From: Euphorbia lathyris
Lineage: Eukaryota; Streptophyta; Magnoliopsida; Malpighiales; Euphorbiaceae
Direction of reading: 5' to 3'
Length of the DNA: 64,000 nucleotides
NCBI RefSeq assembly: GCF_963576675.1
Contig: NC_088914.1
Coordinates: 82,086,441-82,150,440 of the forward strand
A program made the position numbers and the translations under genes. Of the stretch, positions 1 through 11,953 are shown piece after piece. Position 1 is the first letter of the stretch, and each line of letters starts with the position of its first letter. Under the pieces are notes generated by a model that was not told the DNA's origin, did not search any database, and saw only the letters and a program-made list of their open reading frames with translations.

Positions 1-3000
1 CAAAAACCATTCAAAACATTAACATTCTTCATTAATTAAAAAGAAAAGTACTTATAGCACCAGCTAAGGCTAGCTAGACCTGTTAAGTGGACTACTTACT
101 CATTTCTATGAGTGAACAACCAATCGACATCAAGATAATTCCTCCAAGATTAGAGCTTTAACTACTGCAATAACTATGGCGGTGCAAGAGATCAGATCCC
201 CTTACCAACCACACAAAGATTTTATTTATACTATACAAAAAGTAGCCTAGGTCAAAAGGGCATAACTGCCAAACAAATGTTCACTTTGTAGCAAGATTAA
301 ATCTTAACCCTAGGATGAAAAAGCTAATGATTACATTTCTTCAAGTGGATGCCAGTTGCAATCCAAATATTTTTTCTCTCTCGTTGTCTATAGATCCGCG
401 TATAAGTCAGGAAACCCGCTAAAAATTTGTGTCTGACTTGAATATGCCCTTTTGAGAAGCTGTTTGTAAGAAATTCTTCTAAATTGTCATTTCTAGCTAT
501 TTGACCGTTGGAAGGATGCAAACTGTGTCTTTTCACGAGCTTTTCCATGAATTTACTTCCTTTCAATCTTGTCCATATTGCTCGTATCAAATTACCCCCA
601 ACTTAGCCGTTTATTTGTCCTCAAGCAAAAGAAAGGAAATGGAAAAAGAAAAATGGTAACATCAATAATGGTAATGAACAATCAGCAAGGTATCTGTTAG
701 CAAGATTTTATGAATGAAAGCAAAATAGGCAGAAATCAAAGACATGGTGATACATTATAAACATACAAATCTCCACAATTAGGTACACTCAGGATCTTAG
801 AACAGTTTTTTTTTGTATGCTCCATGTCTCCCAGTGTTTGACATTCTCAGTGTTTATATTTATGCACTCAAACAGCTATGCAAGAAATTGAATAAAATGT
901 GACTTTGCAATCTGGTCCAAACATGTATTCCATAGCTAACATGGCATAATCTAAAAGGTTAGAAATTGGTCTAGGAGTGAAGACTTTGGTTGAGTAATGG
1001 TTGGTGAGACATATAGTAAACATGTATTTCACAAGGAACTAGATGTTCTCCAAGCAAGCTTTTTAGAGGGGAGGAATATTTTGATTTTTTTTAACATTAA
1101 CCTCCTCTCAAATGTTCGTGGTTAACAATTTTTAATTCAATGTAGGTATTGTTTGAACAACTGGTTTCATGTCATTGTACTCAAAAAAATACCTTACCAC
1201 TTTACAGTAAATGACTCCCTAATATTTATAAGTATATTTTAGCCTAGGCACAACATGGTTCTTTTTGGGGAATGGTATTCAAAAGTGAACAATTGTTCGA
1301 AAAGTGCATAGTTTGCTAACCTAAAAACCTTCGTCATTTTATGTGAGTAAAGCTATGAACAATTGTAAGGACAACCAAATCAAAATCTATTTAGAAAAAA
1401 GCATGCAAAGCCCACTCCACAATGAAAAAATTCTGTATAAACATGATAGTTGAAGGCTCAAGTCTCACTTGGGTTGAATATAACTATTCTGAAATTCCAA
1501 TCGGGAGATATTCTAGGTTTACCATTAATCAACATGCATTCAACTTAAGCAAATTTTAGCAACACACATTAATCAACTAAGGAACACCTTGCTAATCATG
1601 ATTACTAAAGCTACTGTTCAGGTTTGGGGTGATGGTTGGTGCGCATAGGTGGTTGGTTTTTTTTTTTTGTTGTGTTTTTTTTTTAGTGTGGAGTATGGGT
1701 GATGTTTATGGATATAGATGTGGGTGCGGGTGAGCTTTAAAGGACAAAGATCTTAATGGCCAAAGGGGAATAACTGTTCAGCAAAACTTTTCTTCATACC
1801 TTTTGACAAGACTGGACAAAAACAGCTAAGCAGATACTTAGACATCACTGGTGTGTTTCTACCCCCAACTTAATCATATGCATTAAATAGAGGCAAAAAC
1901 ACACCGATGATAGCCAAACATCATATCAACAAACACATGGGTTTCAAAATAAGGCAGAGAGAGAGAGAGAGATTCACTTATAAGACAGTGGAGGACTGGG
2001 AGGATTCACCATCCCCTTCTACTAGGGTTTTTGTTGTTGGAGTATCTTCATAGTCATCATGAGATTTCTTCTCGGACTCAACTGAAAATCCTCTAAAACA
2101 GCCAGTTTAGGTTCCTCTAGGGCGGGCCCCTGTTCAAGAACAGTTATTCGCTTTTAATTCCTCAATTTCCCTCTGTTGAACAGTCAACTTATGCTCCATA
2201 ACTTGCATGTTCCTTAGCATGGTCTCCATGCTTAGCCTTGATGCTTGCTTATAAAAGTGGTCATCGCCTGCATCATCCACCCTTTCTTCATGGAATGATC
2301 TGAGGGGTGAGTTATGGATTAACTGTGGTGCAACAGATGCGTCTACCTTCCTCTTCTTCAAACAACCCAGTTGTTATTGCTCCAACTTTTTTAGTTTTTC
2401 TACCTCATTCCATAAATACCACTGGCCTTTGTAATCACAACAAATCTCTATCCTCTTCATCACTTGCAGATTAAGTGGCTCCATATATGGTCCTATCGTT
2501 AGAGCATGCTTGTCTGGATCAAAGAAGTGCAGAGATGTCATAATTTTTGTGATGTATGGCCCACAGTATAAACCAACAACATTCTTCTTTCCCTGCAATG
2601 ACATAATGTATTCTCCAAAAAAAATAGTCAACGTTAATAGGTTTGTGCTTGCATAAGTAAGCCAGAGCAAACAGGTCGGTAGTGGGTACATTGGCTTAGT
2701 GCATTATGCCAAATAGGGATCCAGAAAGCAAACGATGTAAATATTTTAGAGATTATGATTCAATACCAGATGCCTTAGAGGTGCTAGGGTTGTACTCGTC
2801 GTATCCGGTGATGGAGTGCTAGAAACCAGTGGCATCAAAATCCTTAGAAATCTCCACAAAAGTAGAAGCATGTGGCTCTCGTCCACCTGGTCAGAAGCAA
2901 CCAGTCCCAACAACATATTTAGCTTGTTTAGAGAACACATTTGGTGGTTTCCCATTAAGAAAAATTGATATCTCTTGTGGCTATTTAGGTCATTGACTGA

Positions 3001-3240
3001 TGCCTCTCGTTGGAAGGTATAAATGAACTCCATTGTTAGTTCATGATACGAATTTTCCTCGATCTCCAGGAATGCCTTCAAATTTGCTCTGGTGATAAGA
3101 TCATTCACCTCCTTATCGAGCCCTACCATCTTCAGACTGGGCCAACAAATGACACGAGTATTGTTGAGCTCAATGTTCCTTAGGGACTCGAAGTTGTTCT
3201 TTTCTGTATTGTCTGAAAACGTCATGAGTTGGCATATGTC
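1..3240 (-). mobile_element. Athila-type Ty3/gypsy relic (partial)
   Basis: The minus strand reads as remains of an Athila-like element. A gag-like ORF1 lies at 2134-3252. At 590-640 the minus strand carries the words GCTTGAGGACAA and AAGTTGGGGGTA, which are typical of the stretch behind the coding region of Athila/Tat elements. AAGTTGGGGGTA recurs at 1862-1873. No protease, reverse transcriptase or integrase was seen, so the pol region is deleted or lies outside. The right edge abuts a copia fragment near 3240; the left edge runs off the window. An open frame at 324-590 (88 codons, minus) directly follows the GCTTGAGGACAA word and resembles nothing I recognise. Confidence 0.6.
1956..1972. 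repeat. (GA)n microsatellite
   Basis: About eight GA units inside the Athila-type relic. Confidence 0.8.
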
Positions 3241-3252
3241 CATACCCAACAT
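2134..3252 (-). pseudogene. Athila-type ORF1 (gag-like) remnant
   Basis: Three minus-strand open segments follow each other in the order expected of one broken gene: 2746-3252, 2374-2691 and 2134-2361. The first contains RYQFFLMGNHQMCSLNKLN followed by LLGL, which matches the F-x-LGG...S-L...LLGL pattern of the Arabidopsis-retrotransposon ORF-1 family. The second contains the GPYITKI word of the same family. The third is charged and helix-prone (METMLRNMQVMEHKL), consistent with the family's C-terminal coiled coil. Stops and frame changes separate the segments, so no intact protein is made. The family call rests on motifs only; it could belong to a related Tat element. Confidence 0.55.
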
Positions 3253-3343
3253 TCAATCCACATAACAATTGCATCAATTTGTCCATACCAACATTCAATC
3301 CATACTCAACATTCAATCCACACAAAAATTGCATCAATTTGTC
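3241..3343 (-). repeat. 43-bp tandem duplication in copia gag relic
   Basis: Two near-identical 43-bp units (3241-3283 and 3301-3343) flank a 17-bp partial unit (3284-3300). In translation this doubles the gag motif, giving LMQFLCGLN and then LMQLLCGLN. Confidence 0.75.
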
Positions 3344-4040
3344 TTCATCACGAAGAATTTGAATAGTGGAATGCGCCTCTCCACATTTACAGTTAGGAGT
3401 AGGTTTTAACACTTGTATCTCATGCCAAAGTTGTTTCATTTTATTGAAAAATATTGTCATTGTAAGTTTCCATTGAGTTATAGTATTCAAATACTTTGTT
3501 ATATGAAAACAAAATGACCATCAGTTTCCTCATACCTATGATCTAACTCCTTCCAGAGTTCCTTGGGTGTACGGGCAAAAGAAAAATAGTCAATTTTTTT
3601 TGATATAGAACTATGATCCATGAAATAACTAAGTTGTTTATTTGCAACCAATTTTCATATTCAATTGGATTCTCGTCAAGATAGGGAAAATACCATCTTT
3701 TAACACAATTCGAGTTCATTTCTTGATAGATAAAGCAATCAACATAGGTCTACGCCATGGTATGTAATTGCTTCCAGTTAAAGGAGAATTAACGAGAACT
3801 AAACCTAAATTATTAGAAATATGAATAAGCTTAAATAAATTCTCACTTGACAGTGATTTCTCTCCTGATTTTTGTTTGGATTCACATTTCTCATTTCTAG
3901 ATTGAAAGTAGAGTCCTGATCCTAGTGATATGTTTCTTTTGTAGATGATTTAGATTATGAATCTTGCTCTTCATCATTTGTCTAGAACACTACGACATAA
4001 TATTGATCTCTTCCTTTTTTCTTCATCGCCATTTTTGGAA
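3260..4040 (-). pseudogene. Ty1/copia gag remnant
   Basis: Minus-strand translation shows the N-terminal copia gag pattern (LTGSNYIPWRRPMLIALS near 3780-3730). Further along is the UBN2-type core, KQLWHEIQVLKPTPNCKCG and QFLCGLN, at 3440-3310. These match copia gag, where W-E/D-L..L.P.P.C.C precedes F-L-x-GLN. Several stops and frame shifts break it. A degenerate primer-binding site and possible LTR lie directly upstream at 4065 and beyond, giving the order LTR-PBS-gag on the minus strand. The protein end runs straight into the Athila relic near 3250. Confidence 0.65.
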
Positions 4041-4064
4041 ATAAGGATATTCTCTAACCAAATA

Positions 4065-4076
4065 GCTCTGATGCCA
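4065..4076 (-). other. copia primer-binding site (degenerate)
   Basis: The minus strand reads TGGCATCAGAGC, one base from the initiator-Met-tRNA primer site TGGTATCAGAGC usual in plant copia elements. The LTR should start on the plus strand at 4077 (TGATTAATTAAG). Its far end could not be fixed. Confidence 0.65.
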
Positions 4077-4620
4077 TGATTAATTAAGAGAAAAGAAAAG
4101 AGATGAAGAATGTATCTTAATTCGAAAGTTTACGCTTCTAGCCAAGAACCCTAACAAACTTTCAACAACTATAATCTACCACATTCAAGTCAATTGTAGT
4201 GCAGGGAAGAATGTCCTTCTAAGATTTGTAGCTCAAGCGCTTCCAACAAACTGTATGAGTACTTTTATGTTGCCTCATTCTCTTTGTAATGAGTTACAAC
4301 AAATGATGAATTCGTTCTACTGGGATACGAAATGGGATGGTCAAAGAGGGATTCATTGGTTTAATTGGCTGTAATTGTATTAGTGAGGGTCTTGGCTATA
4401 GAGATTTCCATAGTTTCCATAGTTTCACAATCTTTCTGACATAGTTGTATCTCTTTATATTGGATTAACGAATTAACTAACGAATTAAATCCTAGATTAG
4501 CTAATAGTGTTCTTTCTAACGCTAATCTTTTTATTTCGTTTGTTATTCCGAGTTGCTTTGCGTGTGTATTGTTTAATGATTGTTTCTTGATGCTTAATGA
4601 ATCTCCAAGTTTTCTAAGAA
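4077..4620 (-). mobile_element. possible copia 5' LTR remnant
   Basis: AT-rich sequence next to the primer-binding site, in the place of a 5' LTR. No second LTR and no target duplication was found, so the outer boundary is a guess. Confidence 0.3.
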
Positions 4621-6041
4621 AAAAAAAATCTCATTTCAATTGAATATGAAGGGATGAATGAATAGAGATACCAAGCTCCAAAACTTCAATTTCATTTTTG
4701 TTATATTAACCTTGAGTTTTGTTAAGACAAAAGTAACCCATCCTTCTAGAGAAACTATAGGCACACACTTGGCATAATTTAATTGGAAATTTTTACTATA
4801 TAGCTTTCTAGCTACACAAGTTAAAAAATATTCAAAAATAAAAAATGAAAGAACTATAAATGAATTTAATTAATTTTGACAATTATCTAAACCCCAATCA
4901 AATCAATTCTTCTTTTGAAACCACTGACAATCCCCACCTATCCCTGACAAATATTACGTGTCATTCTTTGAAGAGTGTCCTGAAATCAACTTGCCTTGCT
5001 ATAAAAATAAAAATAATTTTATTATTTTTTCCTACAATAGGGTAAATAAAATTTACCCTATTTGAACAAAGTAAAAATGCCCCCTATCCTCCTTCATCCG
5101 AAACATACCTTAATTTAATATGAATTGCCATATTTATAAGATACTTAGTATGTAGTATAATGTTTTAATTTAATTTAATTTAATAGTAACACATAGTCCA
5201 ATAATGCCAGCTGCATATGATATGCATTTTTCTAAAATTGACCTAAAGTTTTTTACGCATGCAAACCATCAAGTATTTATAGATTATTCCTTAAGATAAG
5301 TATGATCTATTAGTAAAAAAATCTGTATCTCTTAATTCCTTTTAGAAAAAAAGAAATTTATAGGAGATATGATACATGCTTTTATGGGCATATGATCATA
5401 TTTGTTGAATTGCTTTAAATTTTAATTTGCTACCTCAAATTATAACATGACTTTAAATTTTAGGAGGAAAAAATATGAATCTATAATGAAAGTGAAAGGG
5501 ATGGAAAAGGAAGAAAAGGACTAACCATTGGAATGTGATGGTGAAAGCTCAACAATGTGGATAAAATTTGATCTATATAGTTTTGGAATGAATCTGGTCG
5601 ATTGTTGTAATTAACTCGTTCTGAAGAAGTGGCGTTAGGGTGAAAAGTCTGAGTAAGAAGGACCCGATAAATAAGAATTGGATTGAAGCGAATAATATCT
5701 AAAATGGTATTGTACTAAATTGTTATGATGCGGGTTTAACGGTTTCATTTTATATATAGTTGGATATTGGTTTCTCAAAGAAAAATATATATGCCATGTG
5801 AAAATTAGGGGTTTCCATGATAGAGAGTGCGACCATCTAGAGCTCATGAAATAGGGATACTATACAAATTTAGAGTTATGATTTTTGGCGGAGATCCAAT
5901 TTAGTTTTTATGTACATAACAATATAATTTATGTCTGATGTTTATGAGACAATGCAATTTCAAGCCTCATTAGTGAAATATGAATTATTATTTTCATTAA
6001 CGAAATATATACAATTTCAAATCCTATTATGTGGCCAGAAC
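4621..6041. other. intergenic, no gene seen
   Basis: AT-rich sequence. A (TTTAA)n run lies at about 5163-5184. The short open frames here (for example 5635-5847 minus) show no family resemblance. Confidence 0.6.
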
Positions 6042-6521
6042 TAGGAGTATTCAAAAAATCGAATCAGTCGAAATAACCAATTGAACCGATGAAGTTCGAT
6101 TTTTTAGTCTATTTAATTCGGTTTCAGTAATAAATTATCTATAATTTCAATGATTTCGATCAGTTCGGTTTTTATGAAAAAAGTACCAAATTAATCAAAC
6201 TGACCGACATAATTTAATACTCGTATACAAATAATAGTTAAATTCATTAAGTAGTTTATAAAATATATACATTTATTTATTTATTGTTTTTTTATCAACA
6301 CTACGCACCTTTTCTCCATAAATAGTTGAAATTTAATTTTTTAAGTTTCTAAAACCTTACCAAATCTCTAAATCATGGTTAAAGTTTTTAGAAAATTACT
6401 TCAATTTTTTTTTATCAATACTTTAACTTAAATTTTGCTTCAATTCATTAAAAATATGTTAAAAATAAAAAAAACGACCGAACCAAACAGTTTGGTCCGA
6501 ACCAAATAGTAAAAACCCTTA
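6042..6521. mobile_element. hAT-like MITE (480 bp)
   Basis: The ends are short imperfect inverted repeats (TAGGAGT left, TAAGGGT right read inward). They are flanked by an 8-bp near-duplication, GCCAGAAC at 6034-6041 and ATCAGAAC at 6522-6529 (6 of 8 match). The interior carries repeated GAACCGA/CGAACCAAA-type words, as does the hAT MITE at 57854-58701. No coding capacity. Confidence 0.5.
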
Positions 6522-7279
6522 ATCAGAACGTTCGAGGTTGATAGATAGTTAAAAAATTTGAATATAAAAATAACTTTTTTAACACTTAAAATTACTCTGT
6601 CTAATAAACGTTAAACTTAAAATTAGCGTAAATTTGTATCTTCCTTGTTAAGAATTACTTTTCACCATGGTTGTTGGTTCATGCATGTTATCAAAAGTGG
6701 TAAAAAAATTGGATAGGGTTATAAATTATAAAGGGAAAAAATTACCATATAATGTGTGTAAATGGAGTTGTGGCGGCTATTACCGTTAGACATAAAACGT
6801 AAGTGAACACAAAAAGAGTCCCCATTGGTTGTGTAAACTGTCTACATCTATTAGAATTCTTACACGTGGATGGATAAAATAAGTGGTCCCATCACGAAGA
6901 TTACGGGGTACTTGACACGAATGCTTTGGGTTCGGTTGCACCCATGTGCTTCCTTTGCTTACCCAACTTGTCATTGTCACTCACTATATTCAATATATAA
7001 TATTATGGCTTGATCAAGTTTCTTAGCTTGGCTTAGCCATTTTCCTCTTTTAGTTCTTCTATATATTTGTACTACCACTTACATATATGTATATATTCTC
7101 TAATGGTTTCTCATTCTAACATTTGTCACAATTTTTTCTACCATTACAATTTCATCTTATCTTGATCTTGAAAATAGCTTAAATTAAAGAAAACAAGTAT
7201 TTATAGATAAACCAATATTGAATTTGTTAAAATTTTAATTATTTATGTGTAACGAGTAATATGTGTTGTCACGTAACTT
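6522..7279. other. intergenic, no gene seen
   Basis: AT-rich with no recognisable protein. The open frame at 6786-6980 (minus) has no family features. Confidence 0.5.
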
Positions 7280-7722
7280 GCTGAACTGAGTTTTTGGTCA
7301 AGGGTTTGCTAAAGATATTAGCTGCCTGATTAGCAATGGGCACATATTGGATAGAGAGAAGACGTTGAGAAAACGGACGCACGCGAAAAATAAGTAAACC
7401 TCAATATGTTTTCTTTGTTGATGAAAACTTGGATTTACTGTGACGTATGTGGCAGAAAAATTATCATGTAGGAGTCTAGTGGCTGAGATCACGGAATCTC
7501 AATCGTTTGTGGTAAAATCTGAAGCCAACCTATCTCAAAATGCTTCATTGGGTAGGGCATGATATTCAACTTCATTGGAAGACCAAGCAATCAATTTTTT
7601 TTCTTTCTTGGAGATCCAATAAATTAAGTTTCAACCATGATTTATGGTGTAGCCTGCAGTAGATTTTGTTATCATCGAGGCTTCTTCCCCAATATGCATC
7701 AGTGAATCCATGTAAATACTAA
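7280..7722 (-). pseudogene. Ty1/copia RNase H remnant
   Basis: Minus-strand translation, read across several frames, gives the RNase H end of a copia polyprotein. In order it shows FTDAYWGRSLDDNK, then a WSSNEVEY block matching W-S-S-x-E-A-E-Y, then LLHDNFSATYVTVNP, then FHQQRKHIEV, and finally ANIFSKPLT (matching ADIFTKPL). Multiple stops and frameshifts are present. It lies back to back with the copia LTR and gag at 7739-9410, which are on the plus strand, so these are two separate insertions or an inverted rearrangement. Confidence 0.8.
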
Positions 7723-7738
7723 TAAGATTAGTTTTCTT

Positions 7739-7965
7739 GTTTTTAGGAATTTCAGTTTAATAAGATTTCCTACCTTTAGAGTTGTCCGATTCTAAACGGT
7801 ATATGAGCTATTTTATTTTGAATTATCTTTTATTAGCTCTCATGCGTGGGATGCTAACTTTTCTCTTTTCTGTTGTATAAAAGGCTATATATAGCCACTA
7901 TTTGCAGTTCAATAATATATTATTAAGTCTATTATTCACTTGTTTATTTCTGATTTACTTTAACA
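7739..7965 (+). mobile_element. copia 5' LTR (putative)
   Basis: A stretch of about 227 bp ends in CA directly before a canonical primer-binding site. It contains a TATA-like TATAAAAGG at about 7876 and the phrase GGCTATATATAGCC. The left end is placed at a TG by analogy with similar LTRs. No second LTR was found. Confidence 0.55.
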
Positions 7966-7967
7966 TT

Positions 7968-7979
7968 TGGTATCAGAGC
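7968..7979 (+). other. copia primer-binding site
   Basis: TGGTATCAGAGC, the standard complement to initiator Met-tRNA in Ty1/copia elements, two bases after the LTR end. Confidence 0.9.
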
Positions 7980-8042
7980 AAACATCTGATTGTGTGAGAG
8001 TGAAACACCTGTGAGAATAGAGTGAAACACGAGAGGTTGTCA

Positions 8043-8817
8043 ATGGCAGGAGAGGGACATATCATGTTAACAATTCTCAAATTTGATGGGGGATTATGAG
8101 CACTGGTCCATGCTTATGGAAAATCTGCTACGTTCAAATGAGTGGTGGAATTTGGTGGAGACAAGCTACACTGAACCAGGGAGAGGCGAAATTCTGAATG
8201 GGCCTCAAAGAGCAGATCTGAAGCTTAAAGATTTAAAGGTAAAGAATTACCTTTTCCAAGCCATTGATAAGACAACCTTGAAGTTTATCACGGAGAAAGG
8301 CACATCCAAACAAGTTTGGGATTCTATGAGGACGAGGTTCCAAGGAGATGCAAGGGTACATAATGCGCAGTTATAGGCTATTCGAAGAGAGTTTGAGATA
8401 GTTGAGATGAAGAATAGTGAGTCCATCACTAGTTATTTCTCAAGAGTAGTGTTGGTATGCAATAACATGAGCAATCTGGGAGAAGTCATAGAGGATTCTA
8501 GGATTATGGAGAAGATATTGTGTACGCTTCCTGAAAGATGGAACTTTGTTGTTTGTTCTATTGAAGAATCGAAAGATATCAAACGTCTTTTGATGAATCA
8601 ACTCAGGAGCTCTCTCTTAGTCCATGAACAGAAATTTCAGAAGAAATTCTCCAGCGAAGAACAAGTTCTGAAAGTTGAGAGCGGAATGGGTAGAGGTGCA
8701 GGAAGAAGCTTCAAAGGTAGAGGTCGTGGAAGCGGAAGATCACCCCTAAACAAAGCCACCTTTGAGTGTTATCGCTGCCACCAGTTGGGCCATTTTTCAT
8801 ATGAATGTCCCACATGA
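8043..8817 (+). pseudogene. Ty1/copia gag, broken
   Basis: Starts at ATG 8043. A G-run at 8087-8092 holds a one-base shift, after which the frame continues with DYEHWSMLMENLLRSNEWW, the usual copia gag opening. The middle shows YLFQAIDKTTLKFI, KQVWDSMRTRFQGD and SYFSRV...LGE (UBN2-type gag). An in-frame TAG near 8374 interrupts it. The C-terminus has a glycine/arginine-rich tract and a zinc knuckle, CYRCHQLGHFSYEC (CX2CX4HX4C), used for RNA packaging. A TGA follows the knuckle. The layout LTR-PBS-gag confirms orientation. Confidence 0.85.
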
Positions 8818-8904
8818 GAGAAATAAGCAAATTATGCAGAGCTCGATGGGGAGGAAGAAATGATGATGATGGCCTATGTTGGTGAAATTGGTGAGAAAAA
8901 AAAG

Positions 8905-9410
8905 ACATTTGGTTTTTGGACTCGGGATGCAGCAACCATATGTGTAGCAACAAAACCATGTTTTGTGAACTGAATGTTAATTTTAGGACCACAATGAAAC
9001 TTGGAAACAATATACGGATTCAGGTTTGTGGAAAAGGGAGTGTCAGAATGGAGGTAAACGACCTTAATTGTATTGTTAATGATGTATACTTTATCCCTGA
9101 GCTTAGAAATAAACTTCTGAGCTTAGGCCAACTGTTGGAGAGAGGTCTCAACATCCTTATAGGATCTGGAAAGTGCGGAATTTATCATCCAACAAAAGGC
9201 CTTATCATTCAAACTAAGATAACATCAAATGAGATGTTCATTCTAGTAACTAAAAGGTTGTTATCCTCTGATCACACAAGAGAAGAAATCTACTTTAGCA
9301 CCTGCTCATCAACTGAAATACAAGATCTGGCTCACCTTTGGCATTGTCGGCTTGGTCACATCAGCAACACAACCCTTCAAGCCTTGCAACATAAATTTTT
9401 TACTACATAG
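8905..9410 (+). pseudogene. copia protease and GAG-pre-integrase, truncated
   Basis: One base out of frame with gag, this segment opens with WFLDSGCSNHMC, the aspartic protease active site (D-S-G) with the usual SNHM context. It continues with LRNKLLSLGQLLERG and ends with LWHCRLGHISNTTLQAL, the GAG-pre-integrase motif that precedes the integrase zinc finger. It stops at 9410; integrase, reverse transcriptase and RNase H are missing on this strand. The element is therefore a 5' fragment. Confidence 0.85.
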
Positions 9411-11813
9411 TCTACCTCAATTAACAATTCAATAGAACATTTTACTCTTCAGACATAGTAGTATGCCATTTTAAACTCTTGGAAGCAATGGCATATGTAT
9501 CTGTTGCAGGTGGAAGAGAGTGTTGCAATGCCTTTTTCATAAGGAACCTTGACTAATGGAAAATTTCCCTTTGGTGACACTTCATTGGTGACAATTTAGA
9601 TGAAAATCGATGCTAAATGATATTATTTATGATAGTTTCGAAATGGCTGACGCTGAATCATCTTATTAACATCAGCTCTTTGTAATTAACAAAACAACAA
9701 CCAATTAGCAACATGAAGCATCTTCTTCCTTTACTACATGCTTTATACACATTTATATTCATATGCATATTCATTGAATATCTAAAGTATAAGAGTGGCG
9801 AATCGATTCATACCTATTCAACTAATTAGTAACAGAACATCAACCAACAGAACATGAATCAACTTCACAACCCTTTACTACATGCTTCATACACATACTG
9901 AATTACCATCAAAAGTATAAGAGCATACAGAACATGCTTCATAACCATGAACATAACATTTTTCTCGAATAAGATAATAATCAATCAATCACATATACTC
10001 AATAAGTTAAAGAAATCTTCTCATGTTATACTCTTCAATCATTCTTCCCAGTACATAAGCATTCTTAATATCCCTGCATATTTTTTTTTAAATAAAAAGA
10101 GACTCAGATCACTTAATAATCCCTAATGTTAATGATATTTGCAAATAAAAATAACAAGATCTACCTATTTTAGCATCACCCACAGTAGCATCATGTAACA
10201 TATTGCCCACCTGTAACATGAATTGAAATGGTGAAATCATTGTAAGTAAGATAAAGACCCACATTTTTCATTAGTGAATCTTACAATTAATACAAAGAAA
10301 TCAATGTATCTAAGTGAAAGATCTAACCTTTTAATTGGTAAGCCTGACAATTAATATCCTTATTTCAGCAGTTGAAATACACATTCGCAAGAGCAAATCT
10401 CACGATTATTACATGTTTGAACAAAAAGAGATAGAGTAAGGAATAATGAAACCTTAATACACTGAGGAACAGAGTAAATATGGCTTACCATTTCTATGTT
10501 TCGATCTCAGAAATATAGATTTACATGTAGAAAGCTTCCATGGAAGGGCCAAAGAGAGGGATGAGAGAGCTAAACCCTGAAGAATCGAGCTCAATGAGAA
10601 GAAACCTAATTTGCTCTATAGGTTTTGATTTATATATGAGCTGAAATATTAGTCAAACGTTTTGAGCGCCTTAAATTTGAGATGCTTTTTGGTTGGCCAC
10701 GTAACATAATTTCGTTTGCCGCTTTTTTGTTTTCAGACAACCATGACAGTAATCTGTAACAAGTGTCATCTAATGGTTATGTAATTTTTCAATTAAAAGC
10801 GCGTTTTCTTTAAATGACAGACATGTGTCATCGTAAGGCCACATGTGCTTTGAGGTTCTTTTCATATAAGCATTCAGATGACATAACTTTAATATAGTGT
10901 CGCGAAAAATATTCAGACGACACAAAAACAAATGTATGTCATATATCTTGTGTCATATGAAAGCGAAAATGGCGTAGTTATGTGTCTTGGATGAGCAGTA
11001 AACATATCATTCAGAGACATTATCTTCTTGAATCTTCAACCTTACACCTTTTAAACTTGACTCCACTCTTCTTTTTCTAATCTTCGTAAGTCATTCTTGA
11101 GACCTATGTGATGTAGATGTTATCGACTGAGAAGAAGAATCCAAACTCTTTAATTTGATGGGGATTTTGAATTTGGTGAGCGTCATATTTTATAAATGAA
11201 AAAACACTACATCAAACACAACAAAAACTCGTTCAATAATCCAAATTTACAAAACAATAAGCACATATAATCTCAATAAAATTTCTTGTAAACTTAATCA
11301 ATAAGTAGTTTTCAACGAGAAGCGAAACAAGATAAAAAAGATGATTCTATGAAAATGAAACTAGAGAAATGAAAGAAAGAGAAAAAAACGAAGGTTTAGA
11401 TGAGAGAAACATAGTGTAAAAAAATGGTGTATAAACTTTGAAAAATAGGGTTCATATATATAGTTCTCAAGAAGGAATTCATAAGTGTAGAAGTTTGAAG
11501 GTCTTGAGCGCTTACAACAGTGAGATATGAATTCATATTGTCAATACAATGAATGGAAGCATAATGTGTATATAAAATTTAAAAGGTTCTCAATTTTCAA
11601 AAAACTCATTTTACCGCGTGATAAATTTGACTCCTTTTTTTTATAACGGACTAAATACAAAAGTCTTTACACAAACTCAGCCAACGATGTGTTGAACAAA
11701 ACAGTTGTAACGGGCCATAACAAAGCATGCTGCTAAAATGCTTATGGTAACATGTATATATAAACCCGTTATAAATAGTAAAATCAATTTGATTTGGCTA
11801 GACTATTTGTAAC
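9411..11813. other. intergenic, transposon-like motifs, no gene
   Basis: No protein family was recognised. The stretch 10740-10960 has a concentration of ATGACA/TGTCAT words (about seven in 220 bp), reminiscent of subterminal repeats of a DNA transposon, but no terminal inverted repeats or CACTA ends could be fixed. The last bases (11809-11813, GTAAC) are the target duplication of the Tat element. Confidence 0.5.
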
Positions 11814-11953
11814 TGTTGGCCCAAAATAAATAAATTTTATTTTATGTATATACAATACTTGGGTGTCGATTTTAGGATATAGTTTATACTTTGCCTAGAA
11901 AATAATAAATGATAAAATAAAAAATGAAAATATATTCGTAAACTCACCTCAAA

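Noticed and set aside
5635..5847. Minus-strand frame of 70 codons
   Set aside because: No motif, no neighbouring exon and no sign of selection visible.
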